Assembly (NCBI RefSeq): GCF_900178005.1
Contig: NZ_FXBS01000004.1
Coordinates: 1 to 64,000, forward strand
Source of the DNA: Tuberibacillus sp. Marseille-P3662
Lineage (GTDB): Bacteria > Bacillota > Bacilli > Bacillales > Sporolactobacillaceae
DNA: 64,000 nucleotides
Direction: 5' to 3'
In this document: positions 1-8,136 of the stretch, in pieces
Numbering within the stretch: the first letter of the stretch is position 1
Layout of the letters: every line of letters begins with the position of its first letter
Position numbers and translations under genes: made by a program
The notes under the pieces: generated by a model
Seen by the model: only the letters and a program-made list of their open reading frames with translations
Database searches by the model: none
Told to the model about the DNA's origin: nothing

Positions 1-133
1 TGTTACTCACCCGTCCGCCGCTCGATCCATCCTAATCACTCCGAAGAGATCATAGAATATCTCGCGCTCGACTTGCATGTATTAGGCACGCCGCCAGCGT
101 TCGTCCTGAGCCAGGATCAAACTCTCCGATGTA
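1..133 (-). rRNA. rrs: 16S ribosomal RNA, 5' part only
   Basis: Read on the minus strand, this is the start of a bacterial small-subunit rRNA. It contains the universal GAGTTTGATCCTGGCTCAG segment followed by the GACGAACGCTGGCGGC segment and the V1 region. The window edge cuts the gene, so only about 133 bases are present. The mature 5' end is placed by analogy with the Bacillus sequence, which begins a few bases before GGAGAGTTTGATC, and is uncertain by several bases. The gene is transcribed away from the window, and the leader and promoters lie to its right. Confidence 0.95.
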
Positions 134-184
134 TAGGACGTACAAGTGCCGACGTTGTGACAGGACGTCACGCCGTTAGTCGGC
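130..184 (-). ncRNA. Bacillaceae-1-like hairpins in the 16S leader
   Basis: On the transcribed (minus) strand there are two stem-loops whose loops read GUCCU, matching the RUCCU loop consensus I recall for the Bacillaceae-1 RNA motif, which is often found beside rRNA operons. The larger hairpin has an outer stem GCCGAC/GTCGGC (148-153 with 179-184) and an inner stem GTGAC/GTCAC (157-161 with 167-171) around the loop. The smaller one (130-144) straddles the expected mature 16S 5' end, so it may be only a precursor structure. The family assignment is from memory. Confidence 0.6.
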
Positions 185-287
185 CTTCCTTTACATCCTT
201 GGCTGTTAAGCCAATATCTGCAAATATTTGACCCTTGGCTATGTTTGAAAAGAGGTTCCTTTCAAACAGCGCTTGAGTTTTTGTTTA

Positions 288-301
288 GTTTTCAAAGAGC
301 A
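288..301 (-). promoter_or_regulatory. boxA-like antitermination element of the rRNA leader
   Basis: The minus strand reads TGCTCTTTGAAAAC shortly downstream of the nearest rRNA promoter. This resembles the boxA-containing leader sequence common before Bacillus 16S genes, where Nus factors assemble to suppress termination. The assignment is by position and sequence similarity. Confidence 0.55.
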
Positions 302-345
302 ATCTGTCATTCGCTCATATTGTTGCTTATCAAAGTGACTTTTAT

Positions 346-374
346 ATTTTAACAAATATCTTTCATAATGTCAA
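346..374 (-). promoter_or_regulatory. rRNA promoter, proximal (sigma-A type)
   Basis: The minus strand has TTGACA (369-374), a 17-bp spacer, and TAAAAT (346-351). It is the closest of four tandem promoters to the 16S gene and has the best -35 box and spacing. Confidence 0.75.
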
Positions 375-451
375 TGACTTTTTTCTTGTCATTATGATTT
401 TAAAAGCAATTCGTGTTGCTATCGCGAATGTTTTTCAAAGCGACAAATACA

Positions 452-481
452 ACTGTATCAAAACAAGGATCAGTATGTCAA
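452..481 (-). promoter_or_regulatory. rRNA promoter, second
   Basis: The minus strand has TTGACA (476-481), an 18-bp spacer and TACAGT (452-457). It lies about 107 bp upstream of the proximal promoter and points the same way. Confidence 0.6.
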
Positions 482-525
482 TAATTTTTTTGAAATAATA
501 TTGTGCTTCAAAAGTAATGCCTAAT

Positions 526-555
526 AATATATCAAAAGCTATTTAATCGTGTCAA
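526..555 (-). promoter_or_regulatory. rRNA promoter, third
   Basis: The minus strand has TTGACA (550-555), an 18-bp spacer and TATATT (526-531). It sits 74 bp upstream of the second promoter. Confidence 0.65.
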
Positions 556-599
556 TAACGTTTGATATTTTGTTGGCGCCGTTAAAAGCGACATTTAAT

Positions 600-628
600 A
601 ATATATCATGTGTAGATAAATACATCAA
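600..628 (-). promoter_or_regulatory. rRNA promoter, distal
   Basis: The minus strand has TTGATG (623-628), a 17-bp spacer and TATATT (600-605). It is again about 74 bp from its neighbour. The rest of the 134-755 gap is AT-rich and holds no gene I can support. Confidence 0.55.
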
Positions 629-695
629 CCCCTATTTATTATAAAATCCATGTTTCACCTGTTGTTATAAGCATCAGAAACGATGAACCAGAAAT

Positions 696-735
696 AAAAA
701 ACCGTTCGCCTATACTGCAGTATAGGCGAACGGTT
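696..735 (-). terminator. Terminator of the M29 aminopeptidase gene
   Basis: A perfect 18-bp inverted repeat centred on CTGCAG begins with AACCGTTCGCC on both strands. On the minus strand the stem is followed by a run of T, directly downstream of the aminopeptidase stop codon. Confidence 0.9.
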
Positions 736-755
736 GAGTTTATGAATTTATTGAT

Positions 756-1988
756 CTAAAAGGCCCAAAGCCCATGACGGAAAATGGGTTCTTCATCATC
801 ATCATGAGTGATGCCGTCGATATCCAATTCATCTGAACCGATCATGAAGTCGACGTGAACCAGGCTATTGTTAACGCCATGCTGTTCCAACGCTTCACGA
901 CTTAAATCAGCACCGTTTTCCAGACATTTAGGATATGCCTTTCCGATGGCTAGATGACAGGAAGCATTTTCGTCAAACAAAGTGTTGAAGAAAATCAAGC
1001 CTGATTGCGAAATGGGTGAATTATGAGGGACAAGCGCCACCTCACCTAAATAGTGCGAGCCTTCATCGGTTTCGATTAGACGCTTCAGCGTTTCATATCC
1101 CTGGTCAGCGTTAAAATCGACAATCCGGCCGTCTTCAAATGTTAGAGAAAGGTTTTCAATTAAAGTCCCACTATAATTAAGGGGCTTCGTACTTGTTACC
1201 GTGCCATTGACGCCCGTTTTAAGTGGCAGTGTAAATATTTCTTCCGTCGGAATGTTGGGGATAAACGACGTTCCTGATGCATCTTCAGCAGCACCGCCAG
1301 CCCACACATGATCCTTAGGTAACTCAATCGTTAAATCCGTTCCCGGGGCACGGTAATGAAGTTGTTTAAACTTCTTGTTATTCATATAGTTACCTTTTTC
1401 AGTTAGCTGTTGTTGGTGTTCTTCCCACGAAGCAATAGGGTCTTCGCGATCGACTCTCGTCATTTTAAAAATCGTATTCCAAAGCTCTGTCACGGCTGCA
1501 TCTGTCTCCAAATCAGGGAAGAGTTTCTTCGCCCACTCTTCTGATGGCACAGCGACGATGGACCAACTCACGCGATCTGCCATACGGTACTCTTTGTAAG
1601 GCTCAAGTGCCTTTGAAGCTGTTTTATTGTCCATCGAAATCTTCTCAGGATCTATGCCATTCAATAAATCAAGGTTTGGTGTCCGGATGTCAAGAAACGC
1701 TGCACCCTCTTTGGCTAACTGCTCAAGCCCTTCTGCTTCCCAAGTGGGATACTCCTTAAAAGCTTCATCAGGGGCATACTGAAATCGGGTCAATGTGAGC
1801 TCATCATCACTCCAGCGAAAATAAACTTGTTTGGCTCCCGATTGATACGCCTCCTTAGTGACCTTACGAACAAAATCAACAGCCGCTATAGGCGCACTTA
1901 CAACAAGGTCTTGGTCTTTTTGAATGTTAACGCCGATTTTAACGGCCAGCTCAGCATACTTCTCAAGTTTCTGATCGAATGTTTGCAT
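756..1988 (-). CDS. ampS: M29 family metallo-aminopeptidase (AmpS/PepS type)
   Basis: A cytoplasmic aminopeptidase of about 410 residues, the usual length for the M29 (thermophilic aminopeptidase) family. It releases N-terminal residues using a two-metal centre. Visible family segments are PNIPTEEIFTLP (a metal-binding Glu), YLGEVALVPHNSPIS, CHLAIGKAYP and VHVDFMIGSDELDIDG, which supply the conserved Glu, His and Asp ligands in the C-terminal half. The longest frame begins six codons earlier, but the start at MQTFDQ is preferred because GGGAG lies just upstream of it and M29 proteins begin close to such a sequence. The gene is monocistronic, ending at a strong terminator and facing the rRNA promoters. 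Substrate preference cannot be read from sequence. Confidence 0.9.
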   Translation of the reverse strand: MQTFDQKLEKYAELAVKIGVNIQKDQDLVVSAPIAAVDFVRKVTKEAYQSGAKQVYFRWSDDELTLTRFQYAPDEAFKEYPTWEAEGLEQLAKEGAAFLDIRTPNLDLLNGIDPEKISMDNKTASKALEPYKEYRMADRVSWSIVAVPSEEWAKKLFPDLETDAAVTELWNTIFKMTRVDREDPIASWEEHQQQLTEKGNYMNNKKFKQLHYRAPGTDLTIELPKDHVWAGGAAEDASGTSFIPNIPTEEIFTLPLKTGVNGTVTSTKPLNYSGTLIENLSLTFEDGRIVDFNADQGYETLKRLIETDEGSHYLGEVALVPHNSPISQSGLIFFNTLFDENASCHLAIGKAYPKCLENGADLSREALEQHGVNNSLVHVDFMIGSDELDIDGITHDDDEEPIFRHGLWAF

Positions 1989-2058
1989 ATTATGTACTCC
2001 CTTCATCGCTATTTATTTTAACACGCTTAAGTGTATCCGGCACGAACAAGTCTCCCTG

Positions 2059-2523
2059 TCAAAACAAATCCTGTGCCAATCGAATCATGTCCCGACAGAT
2101 AATACCATTTTCAATGATTTCCTCTGAATAATGTTTAACAAAAAAATCCATATCAATGCCTGTAATCCGGAACCCGCACTTTTGGTACATCGCAAGTTGC
2201 CCGATACTAGAGTTCCCTGTCCCCACTTCTATCGTCTTAAACCCTTGAGATTGAGCCGTAATAATAGCATGGTTGACGAGTTGTTGGCCAATGCCTTTTC
2301 CTTGCTCCTGCTCAGCAACAGCAACATTAACCAATTCAACCATTTCCGGACGCGTCGACAGCAAAACGTACACGCCGACCACGCAATCATCGATTCTCGC
2401 AATATAGACTTGCCCTCTATACATATAATTATCAATGATGGTTTTTGATGGGTCAGCTAAGAGTAGCCATTCATATGGTATAGCCTCAGCCGGCATTTTT
2501 TTACTGATGACTAATGGATGCAT
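2059..2523 (-). CDS. GNAT family N-acetyltransferase
   Basis: A 154-residue protein with the acetyl-CoA-binding motif A of GNAT enzymes, visible as VAVAEQEQGKGIGQQLVNHA near residues 90-110, followed by the typical motif-B segment around YQKCGFRITG. It should transfer an acetyl group from acetyl-CoA to an amine or protein amino group; the substrate cannot be predicted. Its start lies only 4 bp after the stop of the upstream HAD hydrolase gene, with a GGTGAGGAT ribosome site inside the short gap, so the two are very likely co-transcribed. The pair may act in the same small-molecule or repair pathway, but that is inference. Confidence 0.85.
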   Translation of the reverse strand: MHPLVISKKMPAEAIPYEWLLLADPSKTIIDNYMYRGQVYIARIDDCVVGVYVLLSTRPEMVELVNVAVAEQEQGKGIGQQLVNHAIITAQSQGFKTIEVGTGNSSIGQLAMYQKCGFRITGIDMDFFVKHYSEEIIENGIICRDMIRLAQDLF

Positions 2524-2527
2524 ATCC

Positions 2528-3211
2528 TCACCTATCCTCCTTAAAGGATATTTCTTTAAAATTCATATCATTTAGTTCATCAAGATTCGTGATCATCCCA
2601 TCATATACAGACGGTTGATGATAAATATCATTTCTTTTCCAAATGGCACGGAATCCAGCCTGCTTAGCGGCTGCAACATCTTTCTCTGGGTGATCACCGA
2701 CAAAGACACAATCACTAGGTTTCAGGCCCAGCCGACGTGCTGCTTGATGAAAAATGTGAGAATCTGGTTTCCTGATCCCTTCTTTTGCCGACACTAATAT
2801 CACCGACATACGGGATTCGATCCCTAGACTTTGGATATTATTAAACTGAAAAGGATATTGACCATTGGTGATGATCCCTAAATAAAATCCGCGATTAGAT
2901 AAAGTCTGTAGCGTTTTCACCATTTTGGGAAAAGGAAGACTATGGTCGCAAAAATGGCGAATATAATCGTTCAGCAATGTTTCCCAATGCAAATCTTTAA
3001 TTCCAAATGCCCTTAATAATTGCTGATATACTTGATCCTTCCAAACAGAGCCATGTTGGTCTAAAGCGATCAATCTTTCTACAAAAGCATTTTCTTCGAT
3101 TGATGCTAACTGTTGATTAAATCGTTGGTACTGATTTTTAGCAAATGCTAATAAGGAGCGGTCTCTATCCAGCAAAGTCCCATCTAAGTCAAACATAACC
3201 GCCTTAATCAT
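2528..3211 (-). CDS. HAD-superfamily hydrolase
   Basis: A phosphatase-like enzyme of about 227 residues. HAD motif I is MFDLDGTLLD at the N-terminus (nucleophile and acid/base Asp), motif II is the ITNG segment near residue 116, motif III is the Lys in GIRKPDSHIF, and motif IV is VGDHPEKDVAAAKQAG. A helical cap lies between motifs I and II, the C1 arrangement seen in phosphoglycolate phosphatase-like and YjjG-like enzymes. Two ATGs occur at the start; the second, giving MIKAVMFDLDG, is chosen because GGGG sits 8 bases before it but too close to the first. It heads a two-gene unit with the acetyltransferase. Confidence 0.88.
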   Translation of the reverse strand: MIKAVMFDLDGTLLDRDRSLLAFAKNQYQRFNQQLASIEENAFVERLIALDQHGSVWKDQVYQQLLRAFGIKDLHWETLLNDYIRHFCDHSLPFPKMVKTLQTLSNRGFYLGIITNGQYPFQFNNIQSLGIESRMSVILVSAKEGIRKPDSHIFHQAARRLGLKPSDCVFVGDHPEKDVAAAKQAGFRAIWKRNDIYHQPSVYDGMITNLDELNDMNFKEISFKEDR

Positions 3212-3373
3212 CGACATTCACCCCAAATCTTTAATCCTATAACGAAAGTCTTAAGTTGATAATCTATAAGATTCGTCTATGAGACAACCACCTTTTTTTC
3301 CTCATTATCCACGAATACCGCGACCTTTTGTCAGATGATTCATAGCATAAATCATATAAAGGAGTGATAGACT

Positions 3374-4687
3374 TTGTATGGTTTCTCTATGATTCAACTC
3401 ACCAGAAAGTATCATCATAAGTTTGATAAGGATTTGCGTCAGCAGCTGGTCCAGCTTTACCGCCCATTCCGGCGCATTCCTTGTTTTATGCACCGTCATT
3501 TAGAAAAGTTAATGGTTAAATTCAAGAAGCTTCCCGTCGTTATTGAACTTGAAGAGGATGCTGAGTCCTTTCACACAAGTAAAAACGATATGGATCAACT
3601 ATTAAAACATGAATCAAGATGCAAAATTTCTCATGATTATCCTGAAATCTCTTGCCTATCAGCCACATTAACACCATCAAGTATTGAAAAACTCATCTAT
3701 AATCACCCTAATATTAAAAAGGTATATCATGATCGAAAAGTAAGTGCTTATCTTGATGTTGCCTCACCAACCATTCGTGCCCAAGCATTGCATGACCAGG
3801 GATTAACAGGGAAGAACGTTAACATTGCTGTCGTGGATACCGGAGTCCATCCACACACTGATTTAAAACAACCAACTGATCGCATCGTGGCTTTTAAGGA
3901 CTTTGTCAAAAATAAGACAAAACCTTATGATGACAACGGCCACGGAACTCATTGCGCTGGGGATGCCGCCGGAAACGGTTACGCTTCCGATGGAAATTAC
4001 CGGGGCCCTGCACCTGAGGCGGGGATCATAGGTGTTAAGGTGCTTGACCAAACCGGTTCAGGATCCCTCTCAACTGTCGCAGCAGGCATCCAGTGGTGTA
4101 TCGAACACAAAGCTGAGTATCAAATTGACATCATTTCCTTGTCATTAGGCGCACCTGCTGACCAATCCAATTGTAACGATCCACTCGTTAAAATGGTGGA
4201 CAAAGCATGGGCTAACGGGATTGTCGTTTGTGTTGCCGCCGGAAATTCAGGGCCCGATAAACGAACCATCGGAACACCCGGTAACAGTTCAACCATTATC
4301 ACAGTCGGTGCCATGGACGATCAGAATACCGTCGACCGTTCCGATGATGAGATTGCACCATTTTCAAGCCGCGGTCCCGCTTGCGGCCAAACGTCTAAAC
4401 CAGATGTTGTTACACCAGGTGTGAATATCATATCACTGAGATCTCCAAGCTCATATTTAGATAAAACACAGAAATCAAACCGTGTCGATAACGACTATTT
4501 TTCATTATCAGGCACATCTATGGCGACACCGATATGTGCCGGGGCATGTGCTTTAATTCTGGAATCCTCACCTGAGGATACGCCTGATCAGGTCAAAACC
4601 AAGATCCTTCAAGCAGCCGTTGACCAGGGCTTACCAAAATATGTTCAAGGTGCAGGCTACTTGGATGTATCAAAAGCCATTGAGTAG
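3374..4687 (+). CDS. aprX: Intracellular subtilisin-like serine protease AprX
   Basis: A subtilase (S8 family) of 437 residues with catalytic triad Asp155 (VVDTGVHPH), His190 (NGHGTHCAG) and Ser382 (SGTSMATP), and oxyanion-hole Asn291 (AAGNSG). There is no signal peptide, and the length fits B. subtilis AprX (about 442). Translation starts at TTG: GGAG lies 9 bases upstream, and the resulting N-terminus MYGFSMIQLTRKYHHK parallels the AprX start MFGYSMVQ. The first 120 residues form the propeptide-like region of the family. The gene stands alone, divergent from the HAD gene and followed by a strong terminator. Its physiological substrate is unknown; stationary-phase expression is reported for the B. 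subtilis homologue. Confidence 0.93.
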   Translation: MYGFSMIQLTRKYHHKFDKDLRQQLVQLYRPFRRIPCFMHRHLEKLMVKFKKLPVVIELEEDAESFHTSKNDMDQLLKHESRCKISHDYPEISCLSATLTPSSIEKLIYNHPNIKKVYHDRKVSAYLDVASPTIRAQALHDQGLTGKNVNIAVVDTGVHPHTDLKQPTDRIVAFKDFVKNKTKPYDDNGHGTHCAGDAAGNGYASDGNYRGPAPEAGIIGVKVLDQTGSGSLSTVAAGIQWCIEHKAEYQIDIISLSLGAPADQSNCNDPLVKMVDKAWANGIVVCVAAGNSGPDKRTIGTPGNSSTIITVGAMDDQNTVDRSDDEIAPFSSRGPACGQTSKPDVVTPGVNIISLRSPSSYLDKTQKSNRVDNDYFSLSGTSMATPICAGACALILESSPEDTPDQVKTKILQAAVDQGLPKYVQGAGYLDVSKAIE

Positions 4688-4718
4688 GTGGAGTCCATCC
4701 CCTCTGAACGGATCACTC

Positions 4719-4754
4719 CGGGGCTGATCCCAAAACGGGTCAGCCCCGTTTTCA
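4719..4754 (+). terminator. Terminator of aprX
   Basis: A GC-rich stem (CGGGGCTGATCC with GGGTCAGCCCCG) is followed by TTTT just after the aprX stop codon. Confidence 0.9.
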
Positions 4755-4765
4755 GTATATATCAC

Positions 4766-4903
4766 TTACTGACGTAGAAATCCACCTTCAGAGTTAATAA
4801 CTTGGCCGGTAATCCATTCGGCTTCATCTGTCGCCAAGAATCGAATCAACCGCGCTGCGTCCTCTGGCTTTCCAAGTTGATTCATAGAAATCCCCTTTAT
4901 CAT
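4766..4903 (-). pseudogene. C-terminal remnant of a short-chain dehydrogenase/reductase
   Basis: On the minus strand a short open frame reads MNQLGKPEDAARLIRFLATD and then EAEWITGQVINSEGGFLRQ before a TAA stop. This is the unmistakable end of a classical SDR oxidoreductase: the GRPEDAA.LV.FLAS segment and the WITGQ.I...GG tail. The roughly 200 upstream residues with the cofactor-binding and YxxxK regions are absent, since the addA-like gene ends only 17 bp away. It is best read as the leftover 3' end of a gene lost when the addAB-like pair arrived or was rearranged. A functional 45-residue peptide is unlikely. Confidence 0.8.
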
Positions 4904-4920
4904 TCATCTGACTTCTCCCC

Positions 4921-7900
4921 TCATACCTCACACAGCTCGTCTTTTTCAGTAAAATAGATGTAAGCCCGGCAATTCTCATCGCTCGGTACCATTGTCGCTA
5001 GTACAGCTTTGTACACTTGCAGTTGTTGATAATATTCCTCCATTAAAATAGACATGTCCTCGTCATGCTTCATCCGATCCGTTTTATAATCAACGATTGT
5101 CCATGTTTCACCTTTTTGATAAACCAAATCGATAACACCGGATAAGTGCACGACATCATGATGTAAATCCATCCACTGTGCCACGGAGTGATACAAGCGG
5201 TCACCTTTGATGAGTTGAACGGCGAAGGGCATTTCGGCATAACATTCATCAGCGGCACGCAAATCATCCCATACTGATGATTGTTGAAATAACTCCAAGA
5301 TCGCCTGAACATGATCATAGTCTTCTCCTAGGAGCTCATGGTCACGTAACGACTGTTGAACGATCCATTCAGTCTTCTCGCCTTTTACGAGCGCCTCTAG
5401 ACCACGATGAATGACACTCCCCCAAGCGGTACCGCCGCCCTCATAGCGTTCTACCTTCCAATAAGCAGACGATTTTTTCTCATCCGTTGGTGCAACATGC
5501 GCAAGACTCGGCTGGGACAAAGGCTCCACCCAATTATCAACACAGGGATCTCGCGGAGCGGCCTGCACTTTTTCACCTAATTGGTTGGACTCTGTTACAT
5601 GTTCTGGAACTTGGAGAACAGAAAGATCTGGATGATATTCGATTAGACGGTACCACGGATTCCTTTTATTACTTTTCTCCGATGAACTGATAATCAAAGC
5701 ATCCTCAGCCCTCGTAGCCGCAACATAAAGAAGACGGTCTTCTTCAGCTGTCAGATACCGGGCCTCCTCTTGGGCATAGGTTTGCCAACCCTGAGGTTGG
5801 GCCAATGTTTGCTTGTGCCATGTACCAACAGATTTCTGCAACAACATAAAACCGTTAGCCCCATTGTCCGTTCGTCTGATATGCCGGTCCACAGGTGGGG
5901 TCGTCAATTTCATCGGATTCACTAAGAAAACGACCGGCGCCTCCAATCCTTTAGCCTTATGAACATTCATGATTCTGACCGCTGAATGTCCGTGAGCATC
6001 CAGTGTCAGGGCCTCTTCGGGCCGTGCCGCTACCCACTCTTCAACCGCTGCTAACGCTTGATCAAACGAAGTTACACCGTCAACTTCACCACTCCGGACA
6101 TATTCCAACACCTGATAAAGATAAGCGGCCTCCGTTTCGTCCTGGGCGGCCGCAAATGACAACAGCCCCGAAGTCTTCATGATCTTTTCCATTGCCACTG
6201 CCGGCGGTAACTGTTGTGACCATTGATGGTAGCGGTGCAAATACTCAAACGCCGACATCAATGACGATCGTATTTCATCAGGCATTTGTTCAGGAACGTC
6301 TTGAAAAAGTTCAAATTGACCGCCGTATGTTTTGTATTGGTATAAGGCATCATCGGATATTCCAAAAAACAAACCTCTAAGGACAGCAACGAACTGCAGA
6401 CGGTCCGAGGGATCACAGAGAAACCGTAACAATGTCAACCATTCCTGGACAAAAACCGATTCATTCAGTGCTGTATCACCGGCGATGTGCACAGGAATGC
6501 CCCATTTCTCTAGTGCCTGGGCATAGACCGTCATACCATCTTTGTAACGGGTTAGAATCATAAAGTCACTGGCCTGATGCGGCGCTTCACGGCTGGTTAA
6601 TCTGATACCACCGCAGAGAGATGCCGCGATTGTTTTTGCAACCGCGTCGGCTTCAAAAGCAATGATCTCATCTTTTTTACTGTATTCTGACGGAATCGAC
6701 AGCACTTGGACAGCCTCGTCCTTTGATGTTCGCGCGGCTTGCAATGGCTTAAAGGTTGCTTGATAATCATTCCCGGATAACAGCTGACGGAATACGACAT
6801 TTAACCGTTCCGTAACAGATGATACTGACCGGAAATTCATCGTCAAATCAAGAATATCACCGCCGCTGTTTGCGATTAAGGTTTTCACCGTATTATAAAT
6901 ATCAATATCCGCCCGGCGAAAACGGTAAATCGATTGTTTCGGATCCCCTACAACGAACAATGAGCCGGGCAGCGGTACGCACTTACGCCAATCTCTCTCT
7001 TGGTGATGATCGCCCGTTAAATAAAACAGGATTTCCGCTTGTAATGGATCCGTATCTTGGAATTCATCGACCAGCAAACAACGGTATTTTTGCTGAAAAT
7101 ACTGCCGGACTTCTGGATGGTCCTTAAGCAGCCGGCGTGTTGTCATTAATAGATCCTGAAAATTCAGACCTGATTTTTGGTTTTTAGCTTGCTCATAACG
7201 CCTTATGGCCGGTTGGATAAAATCCATCATTTCACCGTAACAGTGTTCACGCCATGCGGTTAACAAAGGTAATACATGCTGTTCTCTCAACTCGGAAAAA
7301 TAGTCGCGCCATTCAATCGCTTCTGCTTTCACATCCCAACGATTTTGTGTGACTTTAACTCCGCTCTCAAATATCGATAAAAGCCGGATAATTTGTTTGT
7401 CCGTGGTCAAATCCAATAGTCCTGATAAGCGCCGGAACTGAAGGATTTTTTGCTGTAACGCGTCGTAACCTTTTTCTGGCTCATCATCCGGAATCGCACG
7501 TACAGCATCATTAACCGCTTTCGTTAAAGGTGGTAAAGCCTCGGTCAAATCGGGTCGAGCCGCATGACACGGTGGAAACGACACATCAGGAAACGTGGAA
7601 AGTTTCATATAGATCGTCTGAAGATCCTTCGGTGTTACACCTAATGCATCAAGCACCTCTAATTGTTCCGGGGCATTCTTCTTCACATCAAACAGAAAGG
7701 CATCCCACGCTGCTCTTAACAAAGCCTGGTTCTCTTCCTCGTCTAGATCTTTGAATTCAGGGTCAATCCCGGCTTCAACGGGTCTTTCGTGTAATAATTG
7801 AGCACAAAAAGCATGAATCGTTCCCAGAAAAGCGCAGTCAAGGTTCATGAGCGCCTCTTCTAAGCGCGCCCTGCTGTCCTCATCCACAGCGTCGTGACAC

Positions 7901-8136
7901 GCCGTCTCTAAACCAGTCTGAAACCGTTGCTTCAGTTCATTGGCCGCTTTTTTGGTAAACGTAATTGCCGCTATCTTATCGACCGTGGTAAACCCGGTCC
8001 GAATGATCTGAATCATCCGTCCAACGAGGCTGGATGTTTTTCCCGACCCCGCCCCAGCTTCAACGAGAAAATTTTTATTTAATTCGGCAGCAATCTGACT
8101 GCGGTCAGCCTGATCTTGAATCAAAACGTTACTCAT
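4921..8136 (-). CDS. addA: AddA/RecB-type helicase-nuclease
   Basis: A 1071-residue UvrD-family helicase fused to a C-terminal PD-(D/E)XK nuclease. Helicase motifs are clear: Walker A GAGSGKT (Lys33), TFTKKAANELKQR, Walker B LLVDEFQDTDPLQAE, VVGDPKQSIYRFRRAD, TMNFRS, MNVHKAKGLE and LLYVAATRAEDAL. The nuclease site is GVIDLVY (Asp1003), VDYKTD (Asp1016, Lys1018) and YYQQLQVY. Such enzymes process double-strand breaks for RecA recombination. It overlaps the 3' end of the addB-like gene by 8 bp, implying a two-subunit complex. It is about 160 residues shorter than B. subtilis AddA (about 1232) and lies outside the usual sbcCD neighbourhood, so it may be a divergent or additional AddAB rather than the canonical one. 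Confidence 0.8.
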   Translation of the reverse strand: MSNVLIQDQADRSQIAAELNKNFLVEAGAGSGKTSSLVGRMIQIIRTGFTTVDKIAAITFTKKAANELKQRFQTGLETACHDAVDEDSRARLEEALMNLDCAFLGTIHAFCAQLLHERPVEAGIDPEFKDLDEEENQALLRAAWDAFLFDVKKNAPEQLEVLDALGVTPKDLQTIYMKLSTFPDVSFPPCHAARPDLTEALPPLTKAVNDAVRAIPDDEPEKGYDALQQKILQFRRLSGLLDLTTDKQIIRLLSIFESGVKVTQNRWDVKAEAIEWRDYFSELREQHVLPLLTAWREHCYGEMMDFIQPAIRRYEQAKNQKSGLNFQDLLMTTRRLLKDHPEVRQYFQQKYRCLLVDEFQDTDPLQAEILFYLTGDHHQERDWRKCVPLPGSLFVVGDPKQSIYRFRRADIDIYNTVKTLIANSGGDILDLTMNFRSVSSVTERLNVVFRQLLSGNDYQATFKPLQAARTSKDEAVQVLSIPSEYSKKDEIIAFEADAVAKTIAASLCGGIRLTSREAPHQASDFMILTRYKDGMTVYAQALEKWGIPVHIAGDTALNESVFVQEWLTLLRFLCDPSDRLQFVAVLRGLFFGISDDALYQYKTYGGQFELFQDVPEQMPDEIRSSLMSAFEYLHRYHQWSQQLPPAVAMEKIMKTSGLLSFAAAQDETEAAYLYQVLEYVRSGEVDGVTSFDQALAAVEEWVAARPEEALTLDAHGHSAVRIMNVHKAKGLEAPVVFLVNPMKLTTPPVDRHIRRTDNGANGFMLLQKSVGTWHKQTLAQPQGWQTYAQEEARYLTAEEDRLLYVAATRAEDALIISSSEKSNKRNPWYRLIEYHPDLSVLQVPEHVTESNQLGEKVQAAPRDPCVDNWVEPLSQPSLAHVAPTDEKKSSAYWKVERYEGGGTAWGSVIHRGLEALVKGEKTEWIVQQSLRDHELLGEDYDHVQAILELFQQSSVWDDLRAADECYAEMPFAVQLIKGDRLYHSVAQWMDLHHDVVHLSGVIDLVYQKGETWTIVDYKTDRMKHDEDMSILMEEYYQQLQVYKAVLATMVPSDENCRAYIYFTEKDELCEV

